NCBI GenBank assembly: GCA_027574665.1
Contig: CM050657.1
Coordinates: forward strand, 23,972,700 to 24,036,699
Direction of reading: 5' to 3'
Length of the DNA stretch: 64,000 nucleotides
From: Rhynochetos jubatus
Taxonomy: Eukaryota > Chordata > Aves > Eurypygiformes > Rhynochetidae
This document shows positions 36,722-48,339 of this stretch, one piece after another (positions within the stretch are counted from its first letter, which is position 1; each line of letters opens with the position of its first letter). The position numbers and the translations under genes were made by a program. The notes beneath the pieces were generated by a model that saw only the letters and a list, made by a program, of their open reading frames with translations, was not told the DNA's origin and searched no databases.

Positions 36722-37043
36722 CAACTTCTTAAAACAAGATTTATTGGCACAAACATACATGTTACAAATGTCTACGATATTCTTGGAAAATATGTTCACC
36801 ACTTCCAAAAAAATCACTGTCCACAGAAAAGTACGGTAATATCAAACTTTGTAAGTCATCACAATTTTAGCATCAAAATGCATGCATTCATCATTTGTAA
36901 ATGGAATTCCACTGACCTCCAGGTAAAGCACTTTAAGAAATTTCCTAGTCTCCACATTATTTTTCCTCCCAAGGTAGCTGTAATAAGATACAAATTGAAT
37001 GTTTTCTGTAGAGGCGCAAATCACAATTTCTTGCTCAATACAG
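36722..37043 (-). CDS. Terminal exon of an unrecognised gene, with stop and polyA signal
   Basis: On the minus strand an acceptor (CATAGACTCAG, AG at 37045-37044, pyrimidine-rich upstream) opens a frame of 66 codons after one carried-over base. It ends at a TGA at 36844-36842. A short 3' UTR follows with AATAAA at 36745-36740. The peptide runs CIEQEIVICASTENIQFVSY, then YLGRKNNVETRKFLKVLYLE, and ends HFDAKIVMTYKV. Codon choice is coding-like and hydrophobic residues alternate in a beta-strand manner; no membrane segment or known motif is seen. I do not recognise the family. The frame, acceptor, stop and polyA signal together look like a genuine last exon. It lies between PER3 and VAMP3 in the same orientation as both. 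Confidence 0.5.
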
Positions 37044-37420
37044 CTGAGTCTATGAGGTGAGAGATGCTGTTCTCAGCACAGGCTTTCAGATCCTTTCTGA
37101 TTGTATTACTGCAGAGCTTAACACTACCATGTGGCCTTTAAAAGGGTGCAATTAAGGATTTGGTCTGGACTTTAGTTTTTAAAAGGGCAATTGAAAACTT
37201 ATTTCTGGTTATTCCTGTTAGAGGAAGTAAAGCTTGAAGAAGTAAAATGAAAGACGTAGAAGAGAGGGTTTTCTTTTGCATTGCCATTCCAGCTACATTT
37301 GAAGGAGGGGTGGCATTGCTAAGGTGACTTGTGAAGAGACATAGTAATCTCAGTTAAATCCTCTTCTCTCTCTGGTGCCAGTGTAGTAACTTAGTAGTCA
37401 ATCAAGTTTTTGTCACTGAC

Positions 37421-37612
37421 CTCAGACAGTACAGAACTAGACTTGACTAGATGTCCTGAATTTGATCTTATGTCTATCCTCAGCTTCAGTGTCAAAGAAG
37501 CAGGTTTCACATACACAGAGGGGAGAGAATGCACTGGTATCTTCAGCATGATCAGATCTGGCTTAGTCCAATGTAAACGTGGAAGAAAGAAAAGTTTTGA
37601 TGTCAGTGGAAG
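37421..37612 (-). CDS. Candidate internal exon of the unrecognised gene
   Basis: An open minus-strand block of 64 codons ending at a good donor (CTGAG|GTCAGT). The translation includes PRLHWTKPDLIMLKIPVHSL, then VYVKPASLTLKLRIDIRSNS, and has coding-like codons. The upstream boundary is uncertain: a T-rich tract ends ATTTTTTAAAG|AG, giving either of two adjacent AG sites. The end phase (0) does not fit the start phase of the block at 36722-37043, so either a small exon lies between, another splice site is used, or the locus is decaying. Function unknown. Confidence 0.35.
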
Positions 37613-37774
37613 CTCTTTAAAAAATGATGGTTGCACAGATTCCGCTAGAATTGGACTCTAATCAGATCAGTGCACACAGACAAAAAATGCAAACCCATAA
37701 ACCACATATACTTATGAGGGCACATACTGCACTTTTATCAGCCTTGGTAGAGCAAAGAATATATCCAGTGGCAG

Positions 37775-37925
37775 AAGTCACTGTGGAATCACCAGCCTTG
37801 GAGATTTTGAAAACTCATCAAGACAAACCCTGGGCAACCCGATCCCACCTCAAAGGTGTCCCTGCTTCAAGCAGATTGGACTAGATAAACCCTAGGAGTC
37901 CTTTCCAACCTATTTTTTCCATCAT
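37775..37925 (+). mobile_element. Old CR1-like LINE tail
   Basis: GGAGATTTTGAAAACTCATC, AACCCTGGGCAACC and TTGGACTAGATAAACCC...CCTTTCCAACCTA follow the 3' UTR of an older CR1 subfamily in forward orientation. It is diverged and short. It separates two of the candidate exons of the unrecognised gene. Confidence 0.75.
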
Positions 37926-38072
37926 TCAAAGGAAAGGCTTTTCCTTTCCTGAATTAGAACATGGCACAGATTCCATATCAGGCCTGGATTTAGAAAAGAC
38001 AAATGAGGGTGTTTTGTTGTCTTACACAGGGAATGAAAATTCTCTATATGCTTAAGCACATGTTGAAGTCAC

Positions 38073-38205
38073 TTCCAGAACAGGGCATGCTTTTGTCTTC
38101 ACTCTGGACTGCAGAGTGTAAAATACTCGACCATCTGTCCATTTTAAGTCCACGGTGCCAAACGGATTACATAGCACCTCCAGAGGCTTCTTTTCTGTAT
38201 TAAGA
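38073..38205 (-). CDS. Candidate internal exon of the unrecognised gene
   Basis: A 133-bp minus-strand block with acceptor TATGCTTCAG (AG at 38207-38206) and donor GAA|GTGACT (GT at 38072-38071). It encodes 44 residues after one split base: LNTEKKPLEVLCNPFGTVDL, then KWTDGRVFYTLQSRVKTK, then ACPVLE. First-base purine and G bias is clear, so it reads as real coding sequence. The two cysteines and alternating hydrophobics suggest a small beta domain. The start phase (2) fits the donor of the small exon at 38351-38383. I recognise no family. Confidence 0.45.
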
Positions 38206-38350
38206 CTGAAGCATAAGGCATTAAGAAAAATAATAATTAGCTGGCTACACACTCATTTCCTGCAATGACTAAAACAAGTTTATAATAAGAGCTCATATAT
38301 TGCCATTAGGAGGACTTTTTATGCTGCAAAACAAACTAAAGGTTGCTCAC

Positions 38351-38383
38351 CGTAGATACTGGCTATGTTTCATCTCTTTCATA
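38351..38383 (-). CDS. Candidate 33-bp exon of the unrecognised gene
   Basis: A small minus-strand block between a pyrimidine-rich acceptor (GTTCTCTTTCCAAG) and a strong donor (CTACG|GTGAGC, GT at 38350-38349). In phase 2 it reads MKEMKHSQYLR and joins 38073-38205 in frame (CG|T, Arg). The evidence is the two splice sites and phase agreement; the peptide itself is too short to judge. A longer acceptor choice upstream is closed by a stop in this frame. Confidence 0.3.
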
Positions 38384-39679
38384 CTTGGAAAGAGAACATA
38401 TCACCCAAATGGCAAACGCTTGTCTACGTATATAAGCACTTCTTTCGGAAAGGGGGAGGAAAAAAGAATAGGAGTTGTCAAATAAAAAATTAACCTCTAC
38501 AACAGTTGGTGTTTCCCCCTCAAAATGTATTTTTGCAACAGACAAAGGATGTTTTTAAGCCCCACTCTTGAGTAGGAGGCACTAATTTCTGATCTTTCAG
38601 TGGTGCTGATATACATAATGTGACTAATATTTTATCATGTATATGGTCGGGGGAGGGAGGACTTTTCATTTACAAGACAAAGTAACGATCTTTTTCATGA
38701 CAAGTAGTGGGCTATCCGTAACATTTTATAGTGCAGACCTCTGTGTCTTAGCTACATTAGCGTTTTATTTTATTTCTAATCTGGGGAAAAAGCAAAAGGA
38801 ACATAGATTGAACTTTGCATTTCTAATGTGAAAAAATATTCTTTCATCAATAAATGCGTTTTGGAAGCTAATTATTCAGCTATTTGTGTAGTTGCTAATC
38901 GCTTAAATAATAGATTAATAATACTTAAACAAGTAATGGTTAAACTCTATACCCATAGCCTTACATTTCTACTTTTATTCAGAATCTTTTTGTCCCTTTA
39001 AGTTTCACAAAAGGCTGACTTTGCCTTATTTAGTACACTACAGCTTGCTAGCAGCACAGTAGCCACGCTGATCACTGAATTTTCAGGTCCAGCCAACACT
39101 ACAGTGACTAATGGAGAAACTGTTGCAACCTTTCAGGTCAATACTATAAATATTAATAACTGAACTTCTGAAAACAATTACGCATTGTGTATCTATGAAT
39201 TTGTAGCTCCATTATAAGGACTATCTCAAACATTGATCTTACAAAGAAAACAGCAGCAGCTGCCACTATTTGCTCTTACTTTAAACAAACCTGGGGCTTA
39301 TCAGAGAAGATAATTTCAAAGGATAGGTTAATTTCATAGACTAATTTCAAAGGATAGATTAAAATATCGAGACTTCTTAATTCTTTTAAACTCTTCATTA
39401 CAAAAGCTCAGACCACCATCACATGCTCACATATACATGACAGGAATGTAATGGATTCAGCAAAGTGGTTTTCCATAATCCCCTTAGCCCATTTATTGGT
39501 GGACAAGCATAAACACTAGAGCAGAACAAGGGTAAGCAAAATAATCATGCAGTGTCAAAAAGATTTCATCCCTGGCAGACCAAAGTGCTATACAACAAAG
39601 CGGGTACTCAGTATGTATCTTTACTGCATCACACACTCTGCAGCCCTTATCTGACTGAAGTCCTTGACCACTTCTGCAC

Positions 39680-39766
39680 CTGACAACAGTAGCATGTCTT
39701 CGGATGGTATACCCCAAATGGCACTCTCTGCAAAAAATACTAGACCATCCTTCCTGGGTATATATC
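39680..39766 (-). CDS. Candidate 87-bp symmetric exon of the unrecognised gene
   Basis: On the minus strand a strong acceptor (CTTTCACTTAAAAAATGCAG) and a donor (GTCAG|GTGCAG) bound an exon with phase 1 at both ends. It encodes YIPRKDGLVFFAESAIWGIP then SEDMLLLS. The alternating hydrophobic strands with D-G and W-G turns resemble a beta-propeller blade, but that is only an impression. Its phase does not join the 33-bp exon directly, so at least one exon would be missing between them. Confidence 0.35.
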
Positions 39767-40413
39767 CTGCATTTTTTAAGTGAAAGGAAGTAAATTCAAC
39801 TACCATTTGTCATAGTTCATTTTAAGTAGTAGTCCATATGCACTTCAATAGACTAGCACTGCTTAGCTATAACGTACAGAAGGTGCTCTTAGGTATAGCC
39901 ACTTATAAAAAGGAGTTTACTGAATGTTGGCTATATTTCACTGAAACCGTTTCCCAATTTACTATCTTATCATTGTCACACTATCCTTATTTGCTGTTTC
40001 CTCTCTTTTCCATCAAAATGGATGAAATTATTGTTACAAGAAATGTGAAATACATTTGATTAAAATTCCAGTTTTACAATTAGCGTAGCAAAAATGCTGT
40101 TGTCTAGCAGTCAGAAGCCGCCTTTTGTATCACATCATTTTGAACCAAATTAATATCCAGGAGCCATATTCTGCCTCCACTGTTCTCGTCCCATTAGTGG
40201 AGGTTGGTTTGAGGACAGCAGGGCATTATGGGGAGCAGGTTCTGCTCCTCCCAGGCCTGCCGCAGCTCTGATAGGAGTCAACAATAACAATATGGCAGAA
40301 GGTGGGGAGTCAGCTTAGAGGGCAACAGAACAACCCTAGCCCAAATAAGCTATGTTCCAAATACACTACACTTCAAAACCACAAAGGCTTTCTAAGAGAA
40401 CGAAGATAGAGTT

Positions 40414-40688
40414 ATCATAGGATCATAGAATGGTTTGGGTTGGAAGGGACCTTAAAGATCATCTAGTTCCAACCCCCCTGCAATGGGCAGGGACACCCTC
40501 CACCAGACCAGGTTGCTCCAAGCCTCATCCAGCCTGGCCTTGGACACTGCCAGGGATGGGGCACCCACAGCTTCTCTGGGCAACCTGTTCCAGTGCCTCA
40601 CCACTCTCTCCGGGAAGAACTTCTTCCTGATATCCAATCTAAATCTCCCTACTTTCAGTTTAAATCCATCACCCCTTGTCCTGTCAAA
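40414..40688 (-). mobile_element. CR1 LINE 3' fragment (relatively young)
   Basis: The reverse complement of the CR1 3' UTR from ATCATAGGATCATAGAATGG to CCTTGTCCTGTCA. It is nearly identical over 270 bp to 15006-15280 in this window, so both belong to a similar, fairly recent CR1 subfamily. It is cut short at the 5' side, with no coding part. Confidence 0.95.
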
Positions 40689-41899
40689 GACTGTTGAAGA
40701 CTAATGGGGAAGCCGGACAGTGTGAGAAGATCTAAAGAATGGAGATGTTTGTTTCATAATTATCTTTGTTGTTCTCTATGATATTTTCTCATTGAGAACA
40801 AGTACTCTTCCCTTTTTAAACATAGAGCACATGGCTTCTTTGGTTGAATAGTGTGTTATGTGTGAACCACGAGGCTGTATTCATGTTTTAAACCAGTACA
40901 AGTTATAATTTTTGCTTTGGAGAGTTAGCAGATGTCATACAGTCATGACAGAATGGGGTTACTGCAGAAATGACTCATTGTTGAATAATCAAGTGTTTAC
41001 TCCACCAAAACTGCATGCAACTGGACTGCCACAGTTTTTCTGCTTTATTGTAAGATGTAGCTTTTAAATGTCAGTGCATCAGGAAGAAAGGTAAACTCCT
41101 TGGGTGGCTCAGATCTCTTTGTATGCATGTGTTTAAAGGCAGACAGTCTTCTGGTTCTCAATGGAGAAAAAAAGCTACTGAGCACATCAATGGAGACATA
41201 CATTAATGAAATAAGGAAGCGAAGTTAGCTGAAGAGGAAAACAAAATCCTGTCTTGAACTGGAAGAGAGAAGTGTGTCTGAAGGAGACCAGATGAAGAAA
41301 GAACAATTGGTGTGAGGTTCTGGTGTGATTGTTTCATATATCCCAATCTAGTATCCCTTCTGAAAATAATGTCACCATCTGAGAAATCTTCAGCCAATTA
41401 CTTGTCTAGATACTGTTAATTTTTTTCAAACTACATTTTTTGGTTGTTTGGGGTTTGCTTTTAAAGAAGGTAATTTGAGGGTGCTTGTGCTTTCTCTTCT
41501 ATGAAGAAACATAAGCTTAAATGTATCTCATCTAGCAAGAGGGACCTAAATCAGGTGAGAGGAAGAACTGGCTGGAAGAGCATCTCACTCTCCTGACTAC
41601 ACAGAGGGCCCAAAGGTTATGATCTGTTATGGGTCTAAAGTTCAGGTCAGGACATGAATCCAGACTAGAGAGACTTTGGTCTCTTCGAGGCCTTTCTGTC
41701 CCTGTGTACACTGAGAGCGAGCCCAGCACCTTATATGGCTACTGGTTTAGGCCTCTTCGCTGTTTAAAGGGCAGGGAAAGCAGGGATAAGACCTAAATCC
41801 TGGATCACATCCAAGTGCTCTCTAGTTTCTTTGCGGAGTTCTAGCACCAACATGTGCAATCAAGGCACTGTCATAAAAAAAATAATGGGTTATACATAC

Positions 41900-42103
41900 T
41901 CCCACTGGGTGGATAAGGTCCCATGGAATAGAGAAAAACTCATTCTGGAAAAGCATGAAAAGAGTGAGGAACATCTGAACTTCTAAAAATTCCTGAAGTT
42001 TTAGTCTCCCATGGTAGATGCACTGCTGAGAAGGAGACATCACCGTTGCACAAGTATGCTTTAACACAGACATCAGCATGAACTTCCTCTTAAGAGCTGA
42101 AGT
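41900..42103 (-). CDS. Possible further exon (weak)
   Basis: A 204-bp open minus-strand block, phase 0 at both ends, with an acceptor (GAATGCGACAG) and a near-consensus donor (GGGA|GTATGT, GT at 41899-41898). The translation includes SVLKHTCATVMSPSQQCIYH and ends FSIPWDLIHPVG. The donor is strong, but the peptide is unremarkable and unrecognised, so this may be a chance frame. Confidence 0.2.
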
Positions 42104-45100
42104 CTGTCGCATTCAGACAAGAAATAGCTCAGCTGTTCATGAAGTTACAATTATGTGAAGCCCTGTCAGAGGAGCAGTGATAGAAATAAGACACAGAAAC
42201 GGGAGAATTTCAAAAGGTCTTGCCAGATAAAACCATAGCAGATTGTGGCTGTTCTAATTATTCCTTGCACAGTTAATACTGTACTGTTCTTCCATCACTG
42301 TGAGTGTTTAAGTCACTTGCTGCAGATCAATATTTAAAAGGAAAAAAAGCAAGTATTTTACTTGCCTGAACGGTTCCCTGGGGCTAACCTCATGCAGGTT
42401 CCAATAGAATTAAAGTGCCACCCTTAAAAATCAAAGTCAGTACATTCCTAAATCACTTCTTGTCTTACAGACCCTAGGTTACATTCAGAATCTTTATCAG
42501 ATTCTCCCCTCCTCCTTCTCATTATATTGGATTATGTTGGACTATGTTGTATTGACAGTGCTGTTACATAATGTTGTCAAGTGAAAATCAGGTCAAGTGC
42601 CCCATTTGGGCTTCCATGCTACTTGCTCCTGCAAGTTCTGTGTACCATTATTTTAGGTTTCAAGCCACACTTATGTTATTGTAATGTGAGCTAAATTAAA
42701 AGGAAGAAGGTCTAATGCCCAAGCAGGACCTTCCTAGCCTGTGGACAGTGGATACAAATAACACTTCTTCAACCTCAGAAGCTGATGTGCACTCCTTGGC
42801 AAGGCAAACAGCAGCTGTGTACAAGCACAGACCAGCACCTAACCACCCCATTTCGGCTATGCTGTTTCTGAATGGCGTATCACGCTAGCATGCTAGCTGT
42901 ACAGCTGCAGCCCAAAAATCAGAGGAAGAACAAGCACTTCTTATACGGACAGAATAGGCAAGTCTCAAGCAACGTCTAACTGGCTAAAGTTATAATCCTT
43001 GCTTCCAGTCAGAGAAGTCTTCAGTTCAGTCCTCAAGATGGCAGTTGGAAAGCAATTGGCCTTGCAGTCCTCTGAGGGTTTGCTGGGGAGTGGGTAAAAG
43101 GAAGCCCTTTTGTGCCTGTTTATCAGCCCAAGGTAAAAGCATAGGCAGTAGTTAGTGATGAAAAGTAGCGGTTGAAACTCTACAGGGTAATTGAAATTCT
43201 AGTCCTTGCTGACTAAACAAGAATGAGTTAACCTTTTCATGGAAAATTTACTATTACAAGTAGGCCGTTGTAACTGCATGGACATTTGAAATGTTGAGGC
43301 AGTGAGTGGAAAGCAATCAATCCCGGCTTCAACACAAATAAGATCTCCAACTGTGTTTATATAGATTGTCCTCTGTACCAGTCTACATATACGTGATGGT
43401 GTTGCACAATCTATGACCCTGAAAAGTCCTATATTACCACATTCTCCTTGCAGGAGAATTAACCCTTTGCAGGAGCAGTTCAACTCTGGGTCTGTGCATC
43501 AGGGAAGGACAGATTTTTTCATGCTTCCTGGGCTGAATTACAAATGTTACACAGCTTATCTTACCAATTGCAACCAACCAGCACAGCACAACTAGCCATC
43601 ACTGAGCATTCACGAGCACACTATATGCAAACAACTTAAAAGAGTTAAAGACATTAATTTATCATATTTCATTAGCACATGAGGAAATTGTCTCTTCATA
43701 AACATTTTACAACCCACTACAGGCTAGGTTTCTTGACTAAACTCTTCCTTGCAAATCCTCACCAACATTTAGCAGTCATCCCCATTAGTTAGTTTTGAGG
43801 AAGAATGAGTATACAAAGAGCAGTTTCTCTTCTCCGTTCTCCCCTAAAGCTCCTACTTTGATTATTAACTTGCCTGAGATACAGTCGCTAGGAGGATGTA
43901 AGCTTTGCATCCTTACAGCAGTTTCATTAGAGATTCATCTGGAAACTTTGCATCTTTGTAGCTAGAGGATTCAAGCTCTTTGATGTGTATTTGCAGCCGT
44001 ATCAGCTAAGCAGTCAGTTCAGACTCTCACAGGAGAAGGTACCATCTACATTAAGGATCTGTGGCAGTATACGACCTTACTGATTGTACTAGCTCCAGTG
44101 AAAGCTGTCTTCATCTCGTGAGTCCTTTCAGCATTCCTGTAGAGAAGCCCTGTGAGGATGAAGCTATGCTCAACATGGGTATGGGCAGCAGGGTTTCACT
44201 CCTAGGAGCTAATTCTTTCATATTAGCTAGCCAAACATCTTAGTAGTTTAGAAAGGGTCCTGAAATTGGACAGCCCATTCCTTTTTCAGTGAAGGCTCAA
44301 TTACATGTAGCATTCAGCTGTGGCACCTCATGGAGTCAGGCCCTTCATGACAGCAGTCTTCTGTCTGGCCCATGAGGATTTTAGAATTATTTATGTACTC
44401 ACTCAGCTGAAGGACTGAAGTGAACAGGGCATACCAGGGAGTCCAATGGCACGTCAGTAACTTTGAAAGTTAAGTTTCATTAAGACTGTGCCCACTTACT
44501 GTTTAATAATATGAAACAATACATGTGAATATGCAGTAATAAATATATAGGGTAAAAAATGCAACTGGAACCTTTGAACTGATTATTGCTTATCCTCTCT
44601 GCAAAATTCTACTTAAGCACAATTTGTATACACATCCACTGCAACAAAGTGGCCTGGGTCTCTTTATTTTTTTTAATCTAAGACCATGTCAAAAGAGATG
44701 CTCCACAGTGGGAATATTTACATTCCTATTATTACCATTTCTATGTCCTAATTAAGTGGTAGACAAAAAAAAAATAAAATCTATGAATTCTTCTTAGAAA
44801 TTCTGAAGGAGTTACCCCAAAAAGACCCTTTCAGAATTTCCTGCCTCAAAATTTGATAATTCATTTTTAGTTTGGTGATCTATGATTAAACTATTCAATG
44901 TTTAAAAAAGCAAAACCAAGGAATTCAACATTTGGGAGAAACCATACACCAATAGCATACAAGAACTTTCTCTCAAACCACAATATATTATTTCTCTTAA
45001 TTACATCAAGTGTTAGTTTAAACTGTGAAAAATATGTCAGCTGAGCACTTTACAAAGACGACACTATAGCTTGTGAACTACACACACACGAATTAAATTA

Positions 45101-45467
45101 ATTTTTCTAAAAGCCTATTAACAACGCCACTTTAGAACAGCATTTCTCTGCTTTCCTCTTCTCCAGGAAAGCTTTGCTAAGCACCCTTCCTTTTCTTAGC
45201 CTCTCTCCACTGTTCCCTCTATTTACCCATACCTTCTTCTTCCTGATTTTTGAACGGTCCTCACAGTGGGGACAATTTCTGCAAAATGGTGCAGAGGCAG
45301 CTTCTTACAACTGTGATGGCAAGCCACAGACATCACCAAAGATGTTCATGTGCTTTAAGTTAGGGCCATAAGTATTGGGGATTGGCATTCAAGAGAGTCC
45401 CATGAAGTCTGACAAACAGTGCCTTTAGTTTTTACCAAGCATCTGTATCATGCTAATTTATGATGCT

Positions 45468-45473
45468 TTTATT
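45468..45473 (-). terminator. VAMP3: Possible VAMP3 polyadenylation signal (AATAAA)
   Basis: AATAAA on the minus strand about 1.35 kb downstream of the tentative VAMP3 stop codon. That spacing is plausible for this gene's 3' UTR. I noticed no intact AATAAA on the minus strand between it and 46816. Use of this site is inferred. Confidence 0.3.
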
Positions 45474-46815
45474 ACCATTTGTGCATTTGGCTTTTTCCAG
45501 ATTGTGCTAGCTAATGCTTTTTTGGTTGTCACATAGTTTTCTTTCTGGCTTTCATATTGAGGCCATCCTGGTTGTATATAACACCCCTAAGGAAAAATTT
45601 AAATCCATAAAAGATGATAATCCAGTCCTACCTATTTTCCTACCAGGCAATGTTTTTAGACTTGGATATTACAACTAATGTCAAAACCATCTCTTGTTGG
45701 CTAAGTTGAAATAAGATATCTTATATGAATACTTGCAGGTACTACTTCCTTCAGTGGGAGTAGCAGATACTCACTACCTCAAAAAGTTACATCTGATAGT
45801 GGATTTTACCATCCAACTTTAGGTGCTCAGATTGAGAATTTTGGCCGTACTGTTTGCTGCAACCTTAGGTTTGGGTCCAATTCACCTGACAGTCTCCCTT
45901 TAAGCAGGAACTTCCCCATAGCTGCACTCTCTGATTCTGAGATGTTTAGGATGCTTTTCATATACTACAGTTTCTGAAGGTCAGTGCATACACATTTTAA
46001 GACACAGTGATAAGACAGTGTATGGAACTACTTGGCAGTATTTAGCTGGTACAGTTTCTTGTGGAAACAACAGAATTCCAAAACACACCACACTGAATGC
46101 TCATGGGTTATTACAAGCAAAAATCCCAAGACACCAGGAATTAAAAAGCGGAGTTCAACAAAGGAACACTGATATCGTTGGTCGTTATGAACAAAGTTGC
46201 GCCAAGTCTTCCTTCTTTGCTTTTTCAAGTGGAGAAATAAACTGGGAAAGGAAGCAGAAGGGACAAAAAAAGACATAAACCAACAGTTATTACAGAGTTA
46301 CTCTTGTGCTTTGTCTCGCAGAAGCATGTGCTGTCAGGGAATAGCAAACACCTTTAGCACATCTTTGCTGAAAGAGCATGACATGTCTTGCACACATTAT
46401 ACCTTCCTAGCTGGAATGGAGATGCTCCTCCTGTGTCAAAAGGAGTTGGGAGGTGGAACTGGAGTGGAAAGCAGGGGAGACTGAAGCTTGAAAGATAGAA
46501 GGGGCAAAGACTGATGGGGACATTAGCCACCAAGCCCATCTCCAGCAACACTTGCAGTCCCACGTGTTGTAACCCTTCCTTCAGCAGGGACTCAGCCCGC
46601 TTTTCCAGGGCCCTCCTACCAGGATGGCAGGAGGCCTGGCTTGGGCCATTTGACCACCCATGGTAGCTTGTTCCTGTGAGGAACGACACAATTTATCTGC
46701 ATCTACCGCCAGCCCTGCATGGAGGGCATGATGTCAAACATATACTTGAGAGCTACCGTGAGTCATGGAGTTCAATACACAGCACCCTTCCTGAAGCTGC
46801 AACCTTTAGGCACTG

Positions 46816-46835
46816 TTACAGAGGGATCAAGTAGA
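46816..46835 (-). CDS. VAMP3: Tentative VAMP3 last coding exon
   Basis: After a good acceptor (AATTATTTTTTCAG, AG at 46837-46836) the sequence supplies the two bases needed by the previous exon and then reads YLIPL and TAA (stop at 46818-46816). Joined, the tail would be IIIIIYLIPL and the protein 116 residues, the length of VAMP2. VAMP1/2/3 genes do end with a tiny last exon after the membrane segment, usually coding VYFST-like or VWVVSS-like ends. The peptide here is not a close match, so the site could be wrong. A manual scan of 37-48 kb found no better VYFST-like exon. Confidence 0.4.
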
Positions 46836-48339
46836 CTGAAAAAATAATTTAAGGTCCAGAGCTTAAATACATTTAAATCTCACTAAACTTGCACTAGATC
46901 TCACTATGGTGAGCCATGACCTGGGTTTGATGATGTGAAACTCAAGTTTGTGATTAAATACCCTAAACCCAACCTAAGCCATGTCAAACTTGCTATGTCT
47001 GTTTCAAAACTTACCAGGACAGGCATCCAACATTTAAAACCAGGAGGGAACCAGTGTTATTACTTATATATCATTTCAGCCTTAACCTCTAAGGAAAAGT
47101 TACGAGCTATCTTGTCTGCTCTTTACTTTCTTGCTAAGATACACATAATGTTCAATGATGCATGTATACAGAGCAATCAGTTAAATGGCTGCACATCTGT
47201 CTTCCCAGGCTGCTGCACTAGACTGCAGAACAAAGGCCTGTCTTTCTCTTGAAGCCAGTTGCCGTGAGTACCCAGTTAATATGGTTAATTAATATATAGC
47301 CATTTCCCATTCTTGCTGTATCAGTGTTACGAAACCCTAGAATTATTCTGGGTCACTCTGGTGCCAATATTCATAAGACTAATAAACCGCCACATGTATC
47401 TCAATCCATTTAGTCATGTTTACAGGTGATTCTGTAAGCCTTCTTTACAGAAGCAACAGAGGAGAATGGAAACATGCCATATACAAGGCATGTAATTTGA
47501 GAGCTGGGAATTAATTCACATCTGCACTCTAGCCTCCTGGTGAATCTCTTCTGGGTTACTACCTGGATTGTCTAACTCAAGAAATCTCCCTTTTAGGAGT
47601 TAATGCCATATTACAGTTATGTCACATAACGGCTGTTGCTAACACAGAGGTTACATAAATAAGATGTTCAGTTCCTGTCATTACAAGATCCCTGGCTCCC
47701 AACCAGCACGACTGCTATTCTTCATTCATATGCTATCTTTCCTACAACAGATGTGTGGAATGAAATGATCTTTTGAGACAAGAAATCATTAAGGCTTTGG
47801 GTCATCTTTTAACAATATTTAGGTATTCAAGATGCAAAGAGATATTCAGAAGCACCCACATCTCAAATTCCAGCTGATTTGGTAGGACCTAGGCACCTAA
47901 ATGCTTTTAAAAAGTTCATCAGATGCCTGTTGGCCTGTGGGCCTTTTCACCCTCCTTTTATAGGCATGAGGTAATTCATTCATTACTGGTCTCACTAGAA
48001 AACACCAGGACTGTGGCACTGATTGTAGTGATAGGAAGATCTCAGACTGCATAAAGAAATCATATAAACATGAAAAGGGAGAGTCTTTGATCCTAAGGAA
48101 CGTTATGTAACATGCTAATGTAAAATACATTAAATGTCAACAAATTCTACCTATGTAAGTGTCCAGAGTCTGCAGTAATTCTCACTATAACAGCACAACA
48201 CTAGAAGGGGAAGTTCAGAAATTAATCAGTTTAAATATTTTATGTTCCTTTTTTCTATTTGCCTTTTTTTAATATATCAGCACTTTGTAAGTCACAGAGC
48301 TACTGAGATCATAAATGAAAGAGAAAATGAATTACTCAC

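Noticed and set aside
38363-38545. 60-codon minus-strand frame overlapping the 33-bp candidate exon
   Set aside because: It is in a different frame from the splice-supported reading, and its upstream half is a pyrimidine tract that looks like an acceptor region.
39841-39860. Alternative VAMP3 last exon giving a tail ending Ile-Tyr
   Set aside because: An AG and matching phase exist, but the polypyrimidine tract is poor and it would place the end inside the unrecognised coding locus, far beyond the better site at 46835.
41203-41397. 64-codon minus-strand frame (with SHQNLTPIVLSSSG)
   Set aside because: Possible acceptor but no good donor in phase. Too weak to list as an exon, although it lies among the candidate exons of the unrecognised gene.
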